From positions 152,649 through 216,648 of the forward strand of contig CAZRLN010000001.1 in NCBI GenBank assembly GCA_964601085.1: a DNA stretch of 64,000 nucleotides, read 5' to 3'. The notes below the pieces were generated by a model that saw only the letters and a program-made list of their open reading frames with translations, did not search any database and was not told where the DNA came from. Below, piece by piece: positions 48,921-57,013 of the stretch. This DNA is from UBA1444 sp964601085. Its GTDB lineage: Bacteria > Bacillota > Negativicutes > UBA1444. The translations under genes were made by a program, and so were the position numbers. How positions within the stretch are numbered: the stretch's first letter is position 1; each line of letters opens with the position of its first letter.

Positions 48921-50471
48921 ATGGAGATGTCCGTATCCATTCCCAAAGACATGACTGCAAACTTACCCAGCGCATCCGTTTTGCCACAATTGCCCATTAA
49001 CGGAAGCGGATCGGGGAAAACGGTCAATAATTCTTCAACAGACAATGGGTTTTCGAAAAAATTGTCGGACGCGATTGACAAATCGGCGAAACCGGAACCG
49101 ATTGCTGCCAAGAAAGGGCCAAAAACGCAAAAATCCAGTGGCCAGGAACCGGCAGCGGAGACGGCGCCAACCGGGTTGGCGGTCGGACTGGCAGCGAATT
49201 TGCCGCCGCCGGAGGTTCCGCCGAATGTCGACAGCGCCCCCAACACGGCAAATCCCACTGTTCCAGTCGCAATGAATCCGGTGGATGTTTCCGGCGCATT
49301 CACGCAAGGTGTACCAGTGATTACACCGGGAACAGGGAATCCGCTACTCGGAGCCGGGCAACAAGGAGTTACTGAAGTGCTTGCGCCACAGGCCCCGATA
49401 ATGGAAAATCAAATAGTTGCGTCACATATAACCGGCAATCAAACCGCCACAACTGAATCCCAAGTGGCGGAACCGATCCAAACGCAACGATCCAAAGTTT
49501 CTTTACCGGAAGTGAACATTCAGGCAGCAATTGCGAAAGAACCAATCAGTCCTCAATCAAACATCCCAAATGTTTCTGCTGAGATTGGTTCAAGTCCGGA
49601 CTCCAAGCCCATCGATTCTCGCATCCAGCAAGACATTGTTGCCGTCCAGGTTTCGGCTCAGCCTGCTGAGCAAGCAGCGATAATCGCTCAAACAGCACCG
49701 GATGCATTGGCGACAACGGCAGCGGGAGCAACGATTTTGTCAAAGCCGTCCGTGGGACCCCAAGCGCCTCCGATATCCGAGCCTGAACCCGCTGAGACTG
49801 AGCCGGCGATCATAGTTGGCAAAGGCGAAGCAAGACCGGAACCGGTTGAGACAGAGCAGACGGAACAGGAACCGGCCGAACAGAATTTGGGGCGATCAGA
49901 AAAAGACACACTGGCACTGGATTCGACGGATAAAACCGAAACGGCTGCAGTAACTATCGCTCCTTTTGAAAAAGCCTTAAGCAGTGTCAATGCGCCGTCG
50001 GCGCCAGACCCGGCAGTGCAACAATCAAGACAAGATTTGAATGAAGTCGCGCGACAAGTCATGGACGGGATGACCGCGTCAACGGATCGGCTGAAAAGCT
50101 CCCAGGTGCTCATTACATTACGACCGGAACATTTGGGAGAAGTCACGGTGAAGATCAATGTTGACGGAGACCGGGTGACAGCCGCATTTCACGCCGCCAG
50201 CTCTGAAGTCAGAGCGATACTGGAAAGCTCCATGCCACAATTGCGACAGGAAATGTCGCAAAACGGATGGAAGTTTGATTCCGACGGAGTATACGGCGGA
50301 ATGCAACAATTCCTTGCCGATCAGCAACAACAGCGACAGACCGAGCAGGGGCAGACGCTGATTCCCGTGTCTCGGCGATTGAATCGGGAAGAATATGGGG
50401 ATGCCGCAGCGTTCACACCGACCGGGCGCGTGCAGGTGATGTCGGCGGCTGCAGTGGATTACCGAATTTAA
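48921..50471 (+). CDS. fliK: Flagellar hook-length control protein FliK
   Basis: The 516-residue protein has a long disordered, Pro/Ala/Glu/Gln-rich N-terminal ruler (e.g. EPEPAETEPAIIVGKGEARP) and the globular C-terminal Flg_hook domain at ~390-470 (SSQVLITLRPEHLGEVTVKI, then NVDGDRVTAAFHA). It measures the hook and triggers the FlhB switch. ATG 48921 follows the near-perfect AAAGGAGGTGA; a GTG at 48909 lies within it. It is larger than Bacillus FliK, as the ruler is variable. Confidence 0.94.
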   Translation: MEMSVSIPKDMTANLPSASVLPQLPINGSGSGKTVNNSSTDNGFSKKLSDAIDKSAKPEPIAAKKGPKTQKSSGQEPAAETAPTGLAVGLAANLPPPEVPPNVDSAPNTANPTVPVAMNPVDVSGAFTQGVPVITPGTGNPLLGAGQQGVTEVLAPQAPIMENQIVASHITGNQTATTESQVAEPIQTQRSKVSLPEVNIQAAIAKEPISPQSNIPNVSAEIGSSPDSKPIDSRIQQDIVAVQVSAQPAEQAAIIAQTAPDALATTAAGATILSKPSVGPQAPPISEPEPAETEPAIIVGKGEARPEPVETEQTEQEPAEQNLGRSEKDTLALDSTDKTETAAVTIAPFEKALSSVNAPSAPDPAVQQSRQDLNEVARQVMDGMTASTDRLKSSQVLITLRPEHLGEVTVKINVDGDRVTAAFHAASSEVRAILESSMPQLRQEMSQNGWKFDSDGVYGGMQQFLADQQQQRQTEQGQTLIPVSRRLNREEYGDAAAFTPTGRVQVMSAAAVDYRI

Positions 50472-50496
50472 TTCGAAAGATGAGGAGGTGAAAAAG

Positions 50497-50937
50497 ATGA
50501 GTGTTTCCGCAACTTCCAGTACGACCGGGACGACAGCTACTGGCGCAACTACGACAACCACCACCGATAAAAATAAGGAACTGGGAAAAGACGATTTTCT
50601 GAAATTGTTGGTTGCACAGCTTCAGTCCCAGGATCCTTTGAATCCGATGGATGATACGGAGTTTATCTCTCAGATGGCGCAGTTTACCAGTCTGGAACAG
50701 ATGAAAAATGTGAGCAATGCCGTACAGATCACGCAGGCTACCGCTTATATCGGCAAACAAGTCACTTGGGACGACGAGAAGGGTGTCCAGCAGACAGGCA
50801 TAGTAAAATCAGTGCGTATCGCCAGCGGGGAACCGAAAATTGTCGTCGGTGACCAAAGCCTGGCGCTGGACAAGATTACGTCGGTTACCGACGCTCCGGC
50901 GGCAACGACGACTTCCGGCACGGGGGCGACAGCATAA
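50497..50937 (+). CDS. flgD: Flagellar hook capping/assembly protein FlgD
   Basis: The 146-residue protein has a threonine-rich start followed by the FlgD signature KDDFLKLLVAQLQSQDPLNP-MDDTEFISQMAQFTSLEQM, then NAVQITQATAYIGKQV. It is short, consisting mainly of the N-terminal segment and a small tail, as in Bacillus FlgD. ATG 50497 follows GAGGAGGTG. It is exported and caps the growing hook. Confidence 0.96.
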   Translation: MSVSATSSTTGTTATGATTTTTTDKNKELGKDDFLKLLVAQLQSQDPLNPMDDTEFISQMAQFTSLEQMKNVSNAVQITQATAYIGKQVTWDDEKGVQQTGIVKSVRIASGEPKIVVGDQSLALDKITSVTDAPAATTTSGTGATA

Positions 50938-51329
50938 TGACGGATAATCGTTTCTACCTGGCGAATCAACCAATCCAACCGATTCAACCGTCCTCGGTCA
51001 ACCGTTCCCGTTCCCTGCGGAACGATACGGCAGTAAACGGCGGATTCGAGCAGGCGCTGAATCAGGCCATGGGCGGAGTGAAGTTTTCTCAGCATGCGAT
51101 GCAACGCCTGCAAACCCGAAACATCAATATGACGCCGGCTCAGATGGATCAACTGAAAACTGCGGTGGACAAGGCCGCTCAGAAAGGCGCCCGGGAGTCG
51201 TTGATCCTGATGAACAACGATCTGGCGCTAGTGGTCAGTGTGACCAACCGGACCGTCATTACCGCAATGGACGGTTCGAGTATCAAGGACAATGTGTTTA
51301 CCAATATTGACAGCGCCGTGATTGTATAG
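50937..51329 (+). CDS. Flagellar operon protein, TIGR02530 type
   Basis: The 130-residue protein has a proline/glutamine-rich N-terminus and a conserved core VKFSQHAMQRLQTRNINMTP, then AVDKAAQKGARESLILMNN and TAMDGSSIKDNVFTNIDSAV. This matches the family found between flgD and flgE in Firmicutes and spirochaetes. The function is unproven; a hook-assembly chaperone or substrate is suggested by position. ATG 50937 overlaps the flgD stop by one base. Confidence 0.9.
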   Translation: MTDNRFYLANQPIQPIQPSSVNRSRSLRNDTAVNGGFEQALNQAMGGVKFSQHAMQRLQTRNINMTPAQMDQLKTAVDKAAQKGARESLILMNNDLALVVSVTNRTVITAMDGSSIKDNVFTNIDSAVIV

Positions 51330-51341
51330 GACTGGACCTCT

Positions 51342-51379
51342 CGGGGAAGTCCCCGGCTGCCGAAGGATCGACGCAGCCG
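51342..51379 (+). other. Tandem hairpins upstream of flgE
   Basis: CGGGG/CCCCG (51342-51346 with 51351-51355) and CGGCTGC/GCAGCCG (51354-51360 with 51373-51379) can form two adjacent stems that share two bases, so they compete or stack. They lie in the 101-base gap before flgE, ahead of its GGGAGGT ribosome site. No T tract follows. Confidence 0.6.
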
Positions 51380-51430
51380 CACGACGCACAACTTTCCGGT
51401 ATATCAAAATTTGAGGGAGGTCAATTCATT

Positions 51431-53068
51431 ATGATGCGTTCATTGTTCTCCGGCGTGTCCGGTTTGCGAAACCACCAGACCGCCATGGACGTCGTAGGTT
51501 CCAATATATCCAACGTCAATACTGTCGGCTACAAAGGGTCGCAGACCACATTCTCCGATGTCATCAGCCAAACGTTGCAGGGCGCGGCGGCCGCCACCGG
51601 GACCCGCGGCGGCACCAACCCGCTGCAGATCGGTCTGGGGATGGGCTTGGCCGCTGTTTCGACGATCTTCACCAATGGCAGTTACGAGTCGACCGGCAAA
51701 CAGACCGACCTGGCGATCCAAAATGACGGCTTTTTCATTCTTGCCGACGGCGCCAATCAGTATTACACCCGGGCCGGCAATTTTGACTTCGACAGCGCCG
51801 GCAACTATATCGTGCCGGGAACCGGCATGAAAGTCATGGGTTGGCAGGCGGATGCCAACGGCGCCATCAATACGACCGGCGCGGTGACGGGAATCACGGT
51901 TCCCAAAGGAACGATGATGCCGGCGCTGGCTTCGACCGAACTTGTGTTCAAGAACAATCTGTCCGGCGACGAGATGCCAGGTTCCAGCGCGGTATCCTCG
52001 TTGACGGTCTATGATTCTCTGGGCAACGCCCACGACTTGGGACAGGCATTCACGAAAGTTGGAGAAAATACTTGGCTGGCCAAAGCCAGCCTGGCAGATT
52101 CGACACTGGGCTTAACAGGAAACGTTTTGACTGAGATATCCTTTGAATCGACAGGAAAAAATCCTACAGTAAGAGAAGTGACGCTAGGTACTCAGGACAT
52201 AGTGTTTAATGATGGCGGACTTCAGTTGGATAGCACGGATGACTCTGTTCAAGGAAAATATGTTACTGTATTTGATAGTACATCACCAACGCCAAATCCA
52301 TATGTGATTCAGGTGCAATTTACGAAGACGGATACCGCGAATCAATGGAAAGTTGATTTTAAAGATGCTGGATCTTCCAGTTCCGCCGCATTGCTTTCTG
52401 GCACGGTAACTTGGAACGGAACAGATACGTATAATTTTGCCTTGCCGACGAATTATTTTACTGTTGGTTCTGGCACTTCTGCGCGACAAATTGATATAAC
52501 AGATGTTGCTGTGACAGGAACTGCTGCTGCACAAGGTGCTTTTTCCTGTTCGACGGCCGCAACCTATACTCAAGGATCGACGGTGAGTCCTGTTGTATCT
52601 TTTACTGCTCCCGGTGCTGCCCAATCCAGCATCGAGCTGGATGTCAGCGCGCTGACCCAGTACGGCGGCGCCTCGACCGTGCAGGCAGCGACCCAGGACG
52701 GTTATGCCGCCGGCAGCTTGGACTCGACCACGATCGACACCAGTGGGATCATCGTCGGAAAGTTCAGCAACGGCCGTACCCAAAACCTGGGGCAGGTGGC
52801 GTTGGCAACGTTTAACAACCCCGGTGGCTTGACCCGCGTCGGCGATACCCTGTTTTCCACTTCCAACAATTCCGGCAATCCCTCGGTCGGGACCAGCGGG
52901 ACCGGCGGTCGCGGCACGCTGACGCCGGGATCCCTGGAGATGTCCAATATTGACTTGGCGGAGCAGTTCAGTAAAATGATCATTACCCAGCGCGGCTTTC
53001 AGGCCAACTCGAAAATCATTACGACTTCGGACACGATGCTCGAAGAATTGGTCAATCTGAAACGATAA
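51431..53068 (+). CDS. flgE: Flagellar hook protein FlgE
   Basis: The 545-residue hook subunit has the rod/hook N-terminal motif GSNISNVNTVGYKGSQTTFS, the FlgE middle motifs TDLAIQNDGFFILADG and YTRAGNFDFDSAGNYIVPGT, and the C-terminal LEMSNIDLAEQFSKMIITQR-GFQANSKIITTSDTMLEEL. Residues ~210-395 form a variable surface domain coded by visibly AT-richer DNA than the conserved ends. It starts at ATG 51431 (51434 also possible) behind GGGAGGT. Hairpins lie before and after the gene. FlgG/FlgF relatives are shorter, so FlgE is preferred. Confidence 0.94.
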   Translation: MMRSLFSGVSGLRNHQTAMDVVGSNISNVNTVGYKGSQTTFSDVISQTLQGAAAATGTRGGTNPLQIGLGMGLAAVSTIFTNGSYESTGKQTDLAIQNDGFFILADGANQYYTRAGNFDFDSAGNYIVPGTGMKVMGWQADANGAINTTGAVTGITVPKGTMMPALASTELVFKNNLSGDEMPGSSAVSSLTVYDSLGNAHDLGQAFTKVGENTWLAKASLADSTLGLTGNVLTEISFESTGKNPTVREVTLGTQDIVFNDGGLQLDSTDDSVQGKYVTVFDSTSPTPNPYVIQVQFTKTDTANQWKVDFKDAGSSSSAALLSGTVTWNGTDTYNFALPTNYFTVGSGTSARQIDITDVAVTGTAAAQGAFSCSTAATYTQGSTVSPVVSFTAPGAAQSSIELDVSALTQYGGASTVQAATQDGYAAGSLDSTTIDTSGIIVGKFSNGRTQNLGQVALATFNNPGGLTRVGDTLFSTSNNSGNPSVGTSGTGGRGTLTPGSLEMSNIDLAEQFSKMIITQRGFQANSKIITTSDTMLEELVNLKR

Positions 53069-53081
53069 TCGATGACAATAC

Positions 53082-53116
53082 GCCTCTCCAGGGCGGGATG
53101 ACTGTTCTGGAGAGGC
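53082..53116 (+). other. Stable hairpin after flgE
   Basis: GCCTCTCCAG (53082-53091) and CTGGAGAGGC (53107-53116) pair perfectly over 10 bp. No T tract follows (ATTACTAC). It may stabilise the flgE message 3' end or reduce read-through into the downstream genes. Confidence 0.7.
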
Positions 53117-53141
53117 ATTACTACTGAAGGGGCGATGGGCG

Positions 53142-53339
53142 ATGATTAAATTGACACGTTTCAAGACAAAGGATCACGAATTTCTGTTGAACGCTGAACT
53201 GATCGAAACGGTGGAAGAAACCCCGGATACGGTGATTACCCTTGTGAGCGGCAACAAAGTGATCGTGGAAGAAGACATGGATGAAATTATGCGACTTGTC
53301 ATCGAATATCGGCGTTCCTTAAACCGGTTCGGCCGTTGA
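53142..53339 (+). CDS. swrD: FlbD/SwrD family flagellar protein
   Basis: A 65-residue protein matching FlbD/SwrD: IKLTRFKTKDHEFLLNAELI, ETVEETPDTVITLVSGNKVI and a C-terminal EIMRLVIEYRRSL. In Bacillus SwrD raises motor torque for swarming and lies between flgE and fliL, as here. It has no membrane segment. ATG 53142 follows GGGGCGATGGG. Confidence 0.93.
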   Translation: MIKLTRFKTKDHEFLLNAELIETVEETPDTVITLVSGNKVIVEEDMDEIMRLVIEYRRSLNRFGR

Positions 53340-53373
53340 TGACCAGTCGTTTGACACCAGGGAGGGAGTAACA

Positions 53374-53859
53374 ATGCCGGATGAAGTAGTCGAAGAAAAA
53401 GTCGTATCCGCAAAAAAACCGATTTTTGTATATGTTGCCGTGGGCTTGGTGCTCGTATTGGCTCTCGCCGGCGGGACCGCCTACTATGTCGTGACCAATT
53501 ATATGGGCGGAGCCAAGACCGCCGCAACCCGGGAACCCGGTTTTTTGATGAAGCTGGGCGACCCCAAGGAAGGTTTTATTGTCAATATCGGCTCCGCGAC
53601 CAGCGGACGGTACTTAAAAATTGGCGTTATTCTGGAATTAAAGCCGGATAAAAAGCTGCAGGCGGCAGGAAAAACGATGTCACCCGAGGAAATAAGAATA
53701 CAGGATGCCGTGCTTCATGTGTTGCGTTCGCAGCGCGTGGAAGACTATGATCCGCAAAAACAGGACCGCCTGAAAGAATTGATCAAGCAGGAAGTCAATA
53801 AAGTGTTGGGGCGGGAATCTGTTTACGAGGTTTATATTACCAATATCCTGTTGCAGTAA
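53374..53859 (+). CDS. fliL: Flagellar basal body-associated protein FliL
   Basis: The 161-residue single-pass protein has a short cytosolic N-terminus, membrane segment FVYVAVGLVLVLALAGGTAY (~18-38) and a periplasmic domain (FIVNIGSATSGRYLKIGVIL, QDAVLHVLRSQRVEDYD, VYEVYITNILLQ) typical of FliL. It surrounds stators and supports torque. motA and motB, sometimes placed before fliL, are absent here. AGGGAGG precedes ATG 53374. Confidence 0.95.
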   Translation: MPDEVVEEKVVSAKKPIFVYVAVGLVLVLALAGGTAYYVVTNYMGGAKTAATREPGFLMKLGDPKEGFIVNIGSATSGRYLKIGVILELKPDKKLQAAGKTMSPEEIRIQDAVLHVLRSQRVEDYDPQKQDRLKELIKQEVNKVLGRESVYEVYITNILLQ

Positions 53860-53904
53860 CGGATAAATGTCGGTGCAAGCCTTTGGACAAGGTGGTGGTG
53901 ACTG

Positions 53905-54903
53905 ATGGCGGATGTGCTTTCGCAAAATGAGATCGATGAGTTGTTGTCCGCAATATCAACCGGTGTTGTCAGTGCGGAAAACATCAAACAAGAACAAAAG
54001 CAGAAAAAGATAAAGCTGTATGATTTTAAACGACCGGACAAGTTCTCAAAAGATCAGATCCGGACATTATACATGCTTCATGAAAATTTTGCCCGACTGT
54101 TGAATACGTATCTGTCGGCGCATTTGCGGACCATGGTTCAGGTTAGCGTCGCCTCGGTCGACCAGCTGACCTATGAGGAATTTATTCGGTCCATGCCGAA
54201 TCCCAGTGTGATCAGTATCTTTGAAATGCGGCCGCTTTCTGGAAACGCGTTGATGGAGATCAATCCGGCGATCGTGTTTTCGATCATCGACCGACTGTTT
54301 GGCGGAGTGGGAACACCGCCGGCGAAAGCCCGCGAATTGACGGATATTGAACAATCCATTGTCGCGCGATTGGTCAACAAGGCCCTGGAATCCCTTCAAG
54401 AAGCTTGGCGCCAGGTGGTAAATGTGGAACCGCGATTGGAGGCCATAGAAAGTAATCCGCAGTTTACGCAGATTGTGCCGCCCAATGATATGGTGGTCAT
54501 TATTACATTGCAGACACGGATTGCGCAGACGGAAGGATTCATCAATCTTTGCATTCCTTATCTGGTTTTGGAACCGATCATGCCGAAATTGACCACTTCG
54601 TTCTGGGTTGCGTCTTCCATCGCCCGGGCCGGATCACAAACCAATGCTGCGGTTCTGCAGAAAAAATTGGAACGGACACTGGTGCCGCTGACCGTGGAGT
54701 TGGGAAAAATCACCGTGACGGTTGGTGAAATGCTTGATTTAACGGTCGGCGATGTGGTTCGCCTGGACACTCGGGTTAACGACGAATTATCGGTTATCAT
54801 CGGCCAACATCAAAAATTTAAATGCAAACCCGGTAGTTCGAACAACCGGATTGCCGTTCAAATCACCCAGGCTGTGGCTGAAGAGGAGGATGGACATGAG
54901 TGA
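53905..54903 (+). CDS. fliM: Flagellar motor switch protein FliM
   Basis: The 332-residue C-ring protein starts with the CheY-P-binding peptide LSQNEIDELLSAIS, followed by KLYDFKRPDKFSKDQIRTL, the CheC-like middle (IFEMRPLSGNALMEINPAIV, IDRLFGGVG) and the C-terminal SpoA domain (LTVELGKITVTVGEMLDLTV). It relays CheY-P binding to FliG. ATG 53905 follows GGTGGTGGTGA. It overlaps fliY by eight bases. Confidence 0.97.
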   Translation: MADVLSQNEIDELLSAISTGVVSAENIKQEQKQKKIKLYDFKRPDKFSKDQIRTLYMLHENFARLLNTYLSAHLRTMVQVSVASVDQLTYEEFIRSMPNPSVISIFEMRPLSGNALMEINPAIVFSIIDRLFGGVGTPPAKARELTDIEQSIVARLVNKALESLQEAWRQVVNVEPRLEAIESNPQFTQIVPPNDMVVIITLQTRIAQTEGFINLCIPYLVLEPIMPKLTTSFWVASSIARAGSQTNAAVLQKKLERTLVPLTVELGKITVTVGEMLDLTVGDVVRLDTRVNDELSVIIGQHQKFKCKPGSSNNRIAVQITQAVAEEEDGHE

Positions 54904-56035
54904 TAGTTTTTTGTCCCAGGAAGAAATCGATGCTTTGCTGCGGAACGAAGCCGCACCGGCGGCAGCTCCCGCCAGCGCCAATCTGCTTTCTGATGTTGAA
55001 ATAGACGCTCTGGGCGAAATTGGCAATATTTCGATGGGCAGCGCGGCCACCACCATGTCGGTGCTGTTGTCGCGCCGCGTGGAAATCACTACGCCGCGGG
55101 TTTCCATCGGTCGGTTGGAAGAAATGCGCAAAGAATATCCCATGCCCTATATTATCGTTGAGGTGCGCTTTACCGAGGGAATCAACGGAACTAATCTGTT
55201 GGCGATGAAAGAGAAGGATGCGGCGATTATTGCGGATCTGATGATGGGGAATGACGGGTCGAATCCGCCGGAAGACATGAGTGAATTGTATATGAGCGCC
55301 GTGGCTGAAGCCATGAATCAGATGATGGGAGCCACCGCAACTTCGCTTTCCAGCATTTTTAAAAACCGTGTGGATTTGGCTCCGCCTAAAGTACGGTTGA
55401 TAGATTTGGCGGGAAATGATAATATTACAGATAGCGTTAAAGATGGAGAATCGCTGGCGAGAATCGCATTTCGCATGGTGGTGGATGGACTCATCGACAG
55501 CGAAATTATGTTGATATTGCCGCTTGGCGTTGCTCGGGACATGGTCGATGGCTTGCTGCATTCCTCGGCGCCGACTCCGGCGCCGCAACCGGCGAAACCT
55601 GCGGCTGCTCCGCAGCCGACGCCGATGGCTGCCGCTCCTGTTGCGGCGGCCCAGCCGATGTATGTCACGCCGCCGCCGCAACAACGAGCTCCTGCCGCTA
55701 TGGCGATGGATCAGAATGTACTGGTGCAGCCGGCGCAATTTGCCCCCCTGAAACAAACCGTTCTCAATGTCGGCGATTCCAATATCGGCATGATTATGGA
55801 TGTGCCGTTGCAGGTGACGGTTGAATTGGGACGAACCCGCAAACTGATTCGCGAAATTCTGGAGTTGGCGCCCGGTTCGGTACTGGAGCTCGACAAGCTG
55901 GCCGGCGAACCGGTGGATATTCTGGTCAACGGCAAAATCGTCGCCAAAGGTGAAGTCGTGGTCATTGATGAGAATTTCGGCGTTCGGATTACAGGCATTG
56001 TCAGCATGCAGGAAAGAGCCAGCACACTACAGTAG
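54896..56035 (+). CDS. fliY: Flagellar switch protein FliY with CheC-type CheY-P phosphatase domain
   Basis: The 379-residue protein has a FliM-like N-terminal peptide (FLSQEEIDALLRN), a CheC domain with two intact phosphatase motifs (D-A-L-G-E-I-G-N near residue 38 and S-A-V-A-E-A-M-N near 140, each followed about 22 residues later by Pro), a proline/alanine linker and a C-terminal SpoA/FliN domain (VPLQVTVELGRTRKLIREIL). It replaces FliN and dephosphorylates CheY-P at the switch. ATG 54896 follows GAGGAGGA; the longer reading to 54752 lies inside fliM. Confidence 0.96.
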   Translation: MSDSFLSQEEIDALLRNEAAPAAAPASANLLSDVEIDALGEIGNISMGSAATTMSVLLSRRVEITTPRVSIGRLEEMRKEYPMPYIIVEVRFTEGINGTNLLAMKEKDAAIIADLMMGNDGSNPPEDMSELYMSAVAEAMNQMMGATATSLSSIFKNRVDLAPPKVRLIDLAGNDNITDSVKDGESLARIAFRMVVDGLIDSEIMLILPLGVARDMVDGLLHSSAPTPAPQPAKPAAAPQPTPMAAAPVAAAQPMYVTPPPQQRAPAAMAMDQNVLVQPAQFAPLKQTVLNVGDSNIGMIMDVPLQVTVELGRTRKLIREILELAPGSVLELDKLAGEPVDILVNGKIVAKGEVVVIDENFGVRITGIVSMQERASTLQ

Positions 56036-56064
56036 ATCAAAGACATTAAGGAAGGGGATTGCTG

Positions 56065-56427
56065 ATGGGATTGCGAGTCTTGGTAGTCGATGATGCGGCA
56101 TTCATGCGAATGATGATTAAGGACATTCTTTCCAAAAATGGATTCGAAGTCGTGGGCGAGGGCGCCAACGGATTGCAGGCAGTGGAGAAGTATAAAGAAC
56201 TGAAGCCTGATCTGACGACAATGGACATTACGATGCCGGAAATGGATGGAATCAGCGCCGTCAAGGAGATCAAAAAGTTTGACCCGCAGGCGAAAATCAT
56301 CATGTGCAGCGCTATGGGACAGCAAGCTATGGTTATCGAATCGATTCAATCCGGCGCCCGCGATTTCATTGTCAAGCCATTCCAGCCAGATCGGGTGCTG
56401 GAAGCGATTCGCAAGGCCGTTGGTTGA
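56065..56427 (+). CDS. cheY: Chemotaxis response regulator CheY
   Basis: The 120-residue receiver domain has the acidic pair VVDDAAFMRMMIKDIL, the phosphorylated aspartate in TTMDITMPEMDG (~residue 54), the Ser in MCSAMGQQAM and the lysine in FIVKPFQPD. There is no output domain. It lies between its phosphatase fliY and fliO, as in Bacillus. ATG 56065 follows AAGGGGAT. The partner CheA is not in the window. Confidence 0.96.
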   Translation: MGLRVLVVDDAAFMRMMIKDILSKNGFEVVGEGANGLQAVEKYKELKPDLTTMDITMPEMDGISAVKEIKKFDPQAKIIMCSAMGQQAMVIESIQSGARDFIVKPFQPDRVLEAIRKAVG

Positions 56428-57006
56428 ATGATCCGGGGAGTGTTTTCCCGACACGGGCTCGTCTGTTTGCTGGGGTTAGTTCTGCTTTGCGGATTAGTCG
56501 GCATGGCGTCGGCGGCGGAGCCTACTGCTCCGGCGACAACCTCCGGATATCTGCAATACCAGGATCCGACGGCTAAACCTGCGGGAACGGCGTGGGGCAC
56601 TATTGCCTACGTTTTTTCTTTGATTCTCTTGTTTATCGGGGTTATTTTTCTCGCTTATTTGACTTCCCGTTTTTTGGCTGTGAAAATGGGAGGCATGGGC
56701 CACGGCGCCGGATCAGCGATACATACGACACTTGCCTTGGGACCGAATCGCAATATCCATCTTGTGGAGATGGCGGGACGGTTCTTTGTCGTCGGCGCCA
56801 CCGAACATTCTATCCAATTGTTGTTTGAAATCGAATCGCCGGAGCAGATTGCCAAGATTCGGGAAACGACTCAAGCTGCATCCCCTTCGTTTGAAATGGC
56901 TCTCGGCGGCCAAATATCGGCATTAAAGCAAATCCGGGATCGATTCCCCGGAATGTTTTCGCCGCCGGGCGGCGCACAAAAAAATGATGACCAAGAGAAG
57001 AGGTAA
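56428..57006 (+). CDS. fliO: Flagellar biosynthetic protein FliO (FliZ type)
   Basis: The 192-residue protein starts at the base after the cheY stop. It has a signal-like hydrophobic N-terminus (LVCLLGLVLLCGLVGMASAA, cleavage likely at ASA-AE), a membrane segment (TIAYVFSLILLFIGVIFLAY, ~53-75) and a cytosolic domain with GPNRNIHLVEMAGRFFVVGA, the conserved FliO block. FliO helps FliP ring assembly. A cleaved signal plus one transmembrane helix is the usual layout of the Gram-positive type. Confidence 0.92.
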   Translation: MIRGVFSRHGLVCLLGLVLLCGLVGMASAAEPTAPATTSGYLQYQDPTAKPAGTAWGTIAYVFSLILLFIGVIFLAYLTSRFLAVKMGGMGHGAGSAIHTTLALGPNRNIHLVEMAGRFFVVGATEHSIQLLFEIESPEQIAKIRETTQAASPSFEMALGGQISALKQIRDRFPGMFSPPGGAQKNDDQEKR

Positions 57007-57013
57007 GGATCGG

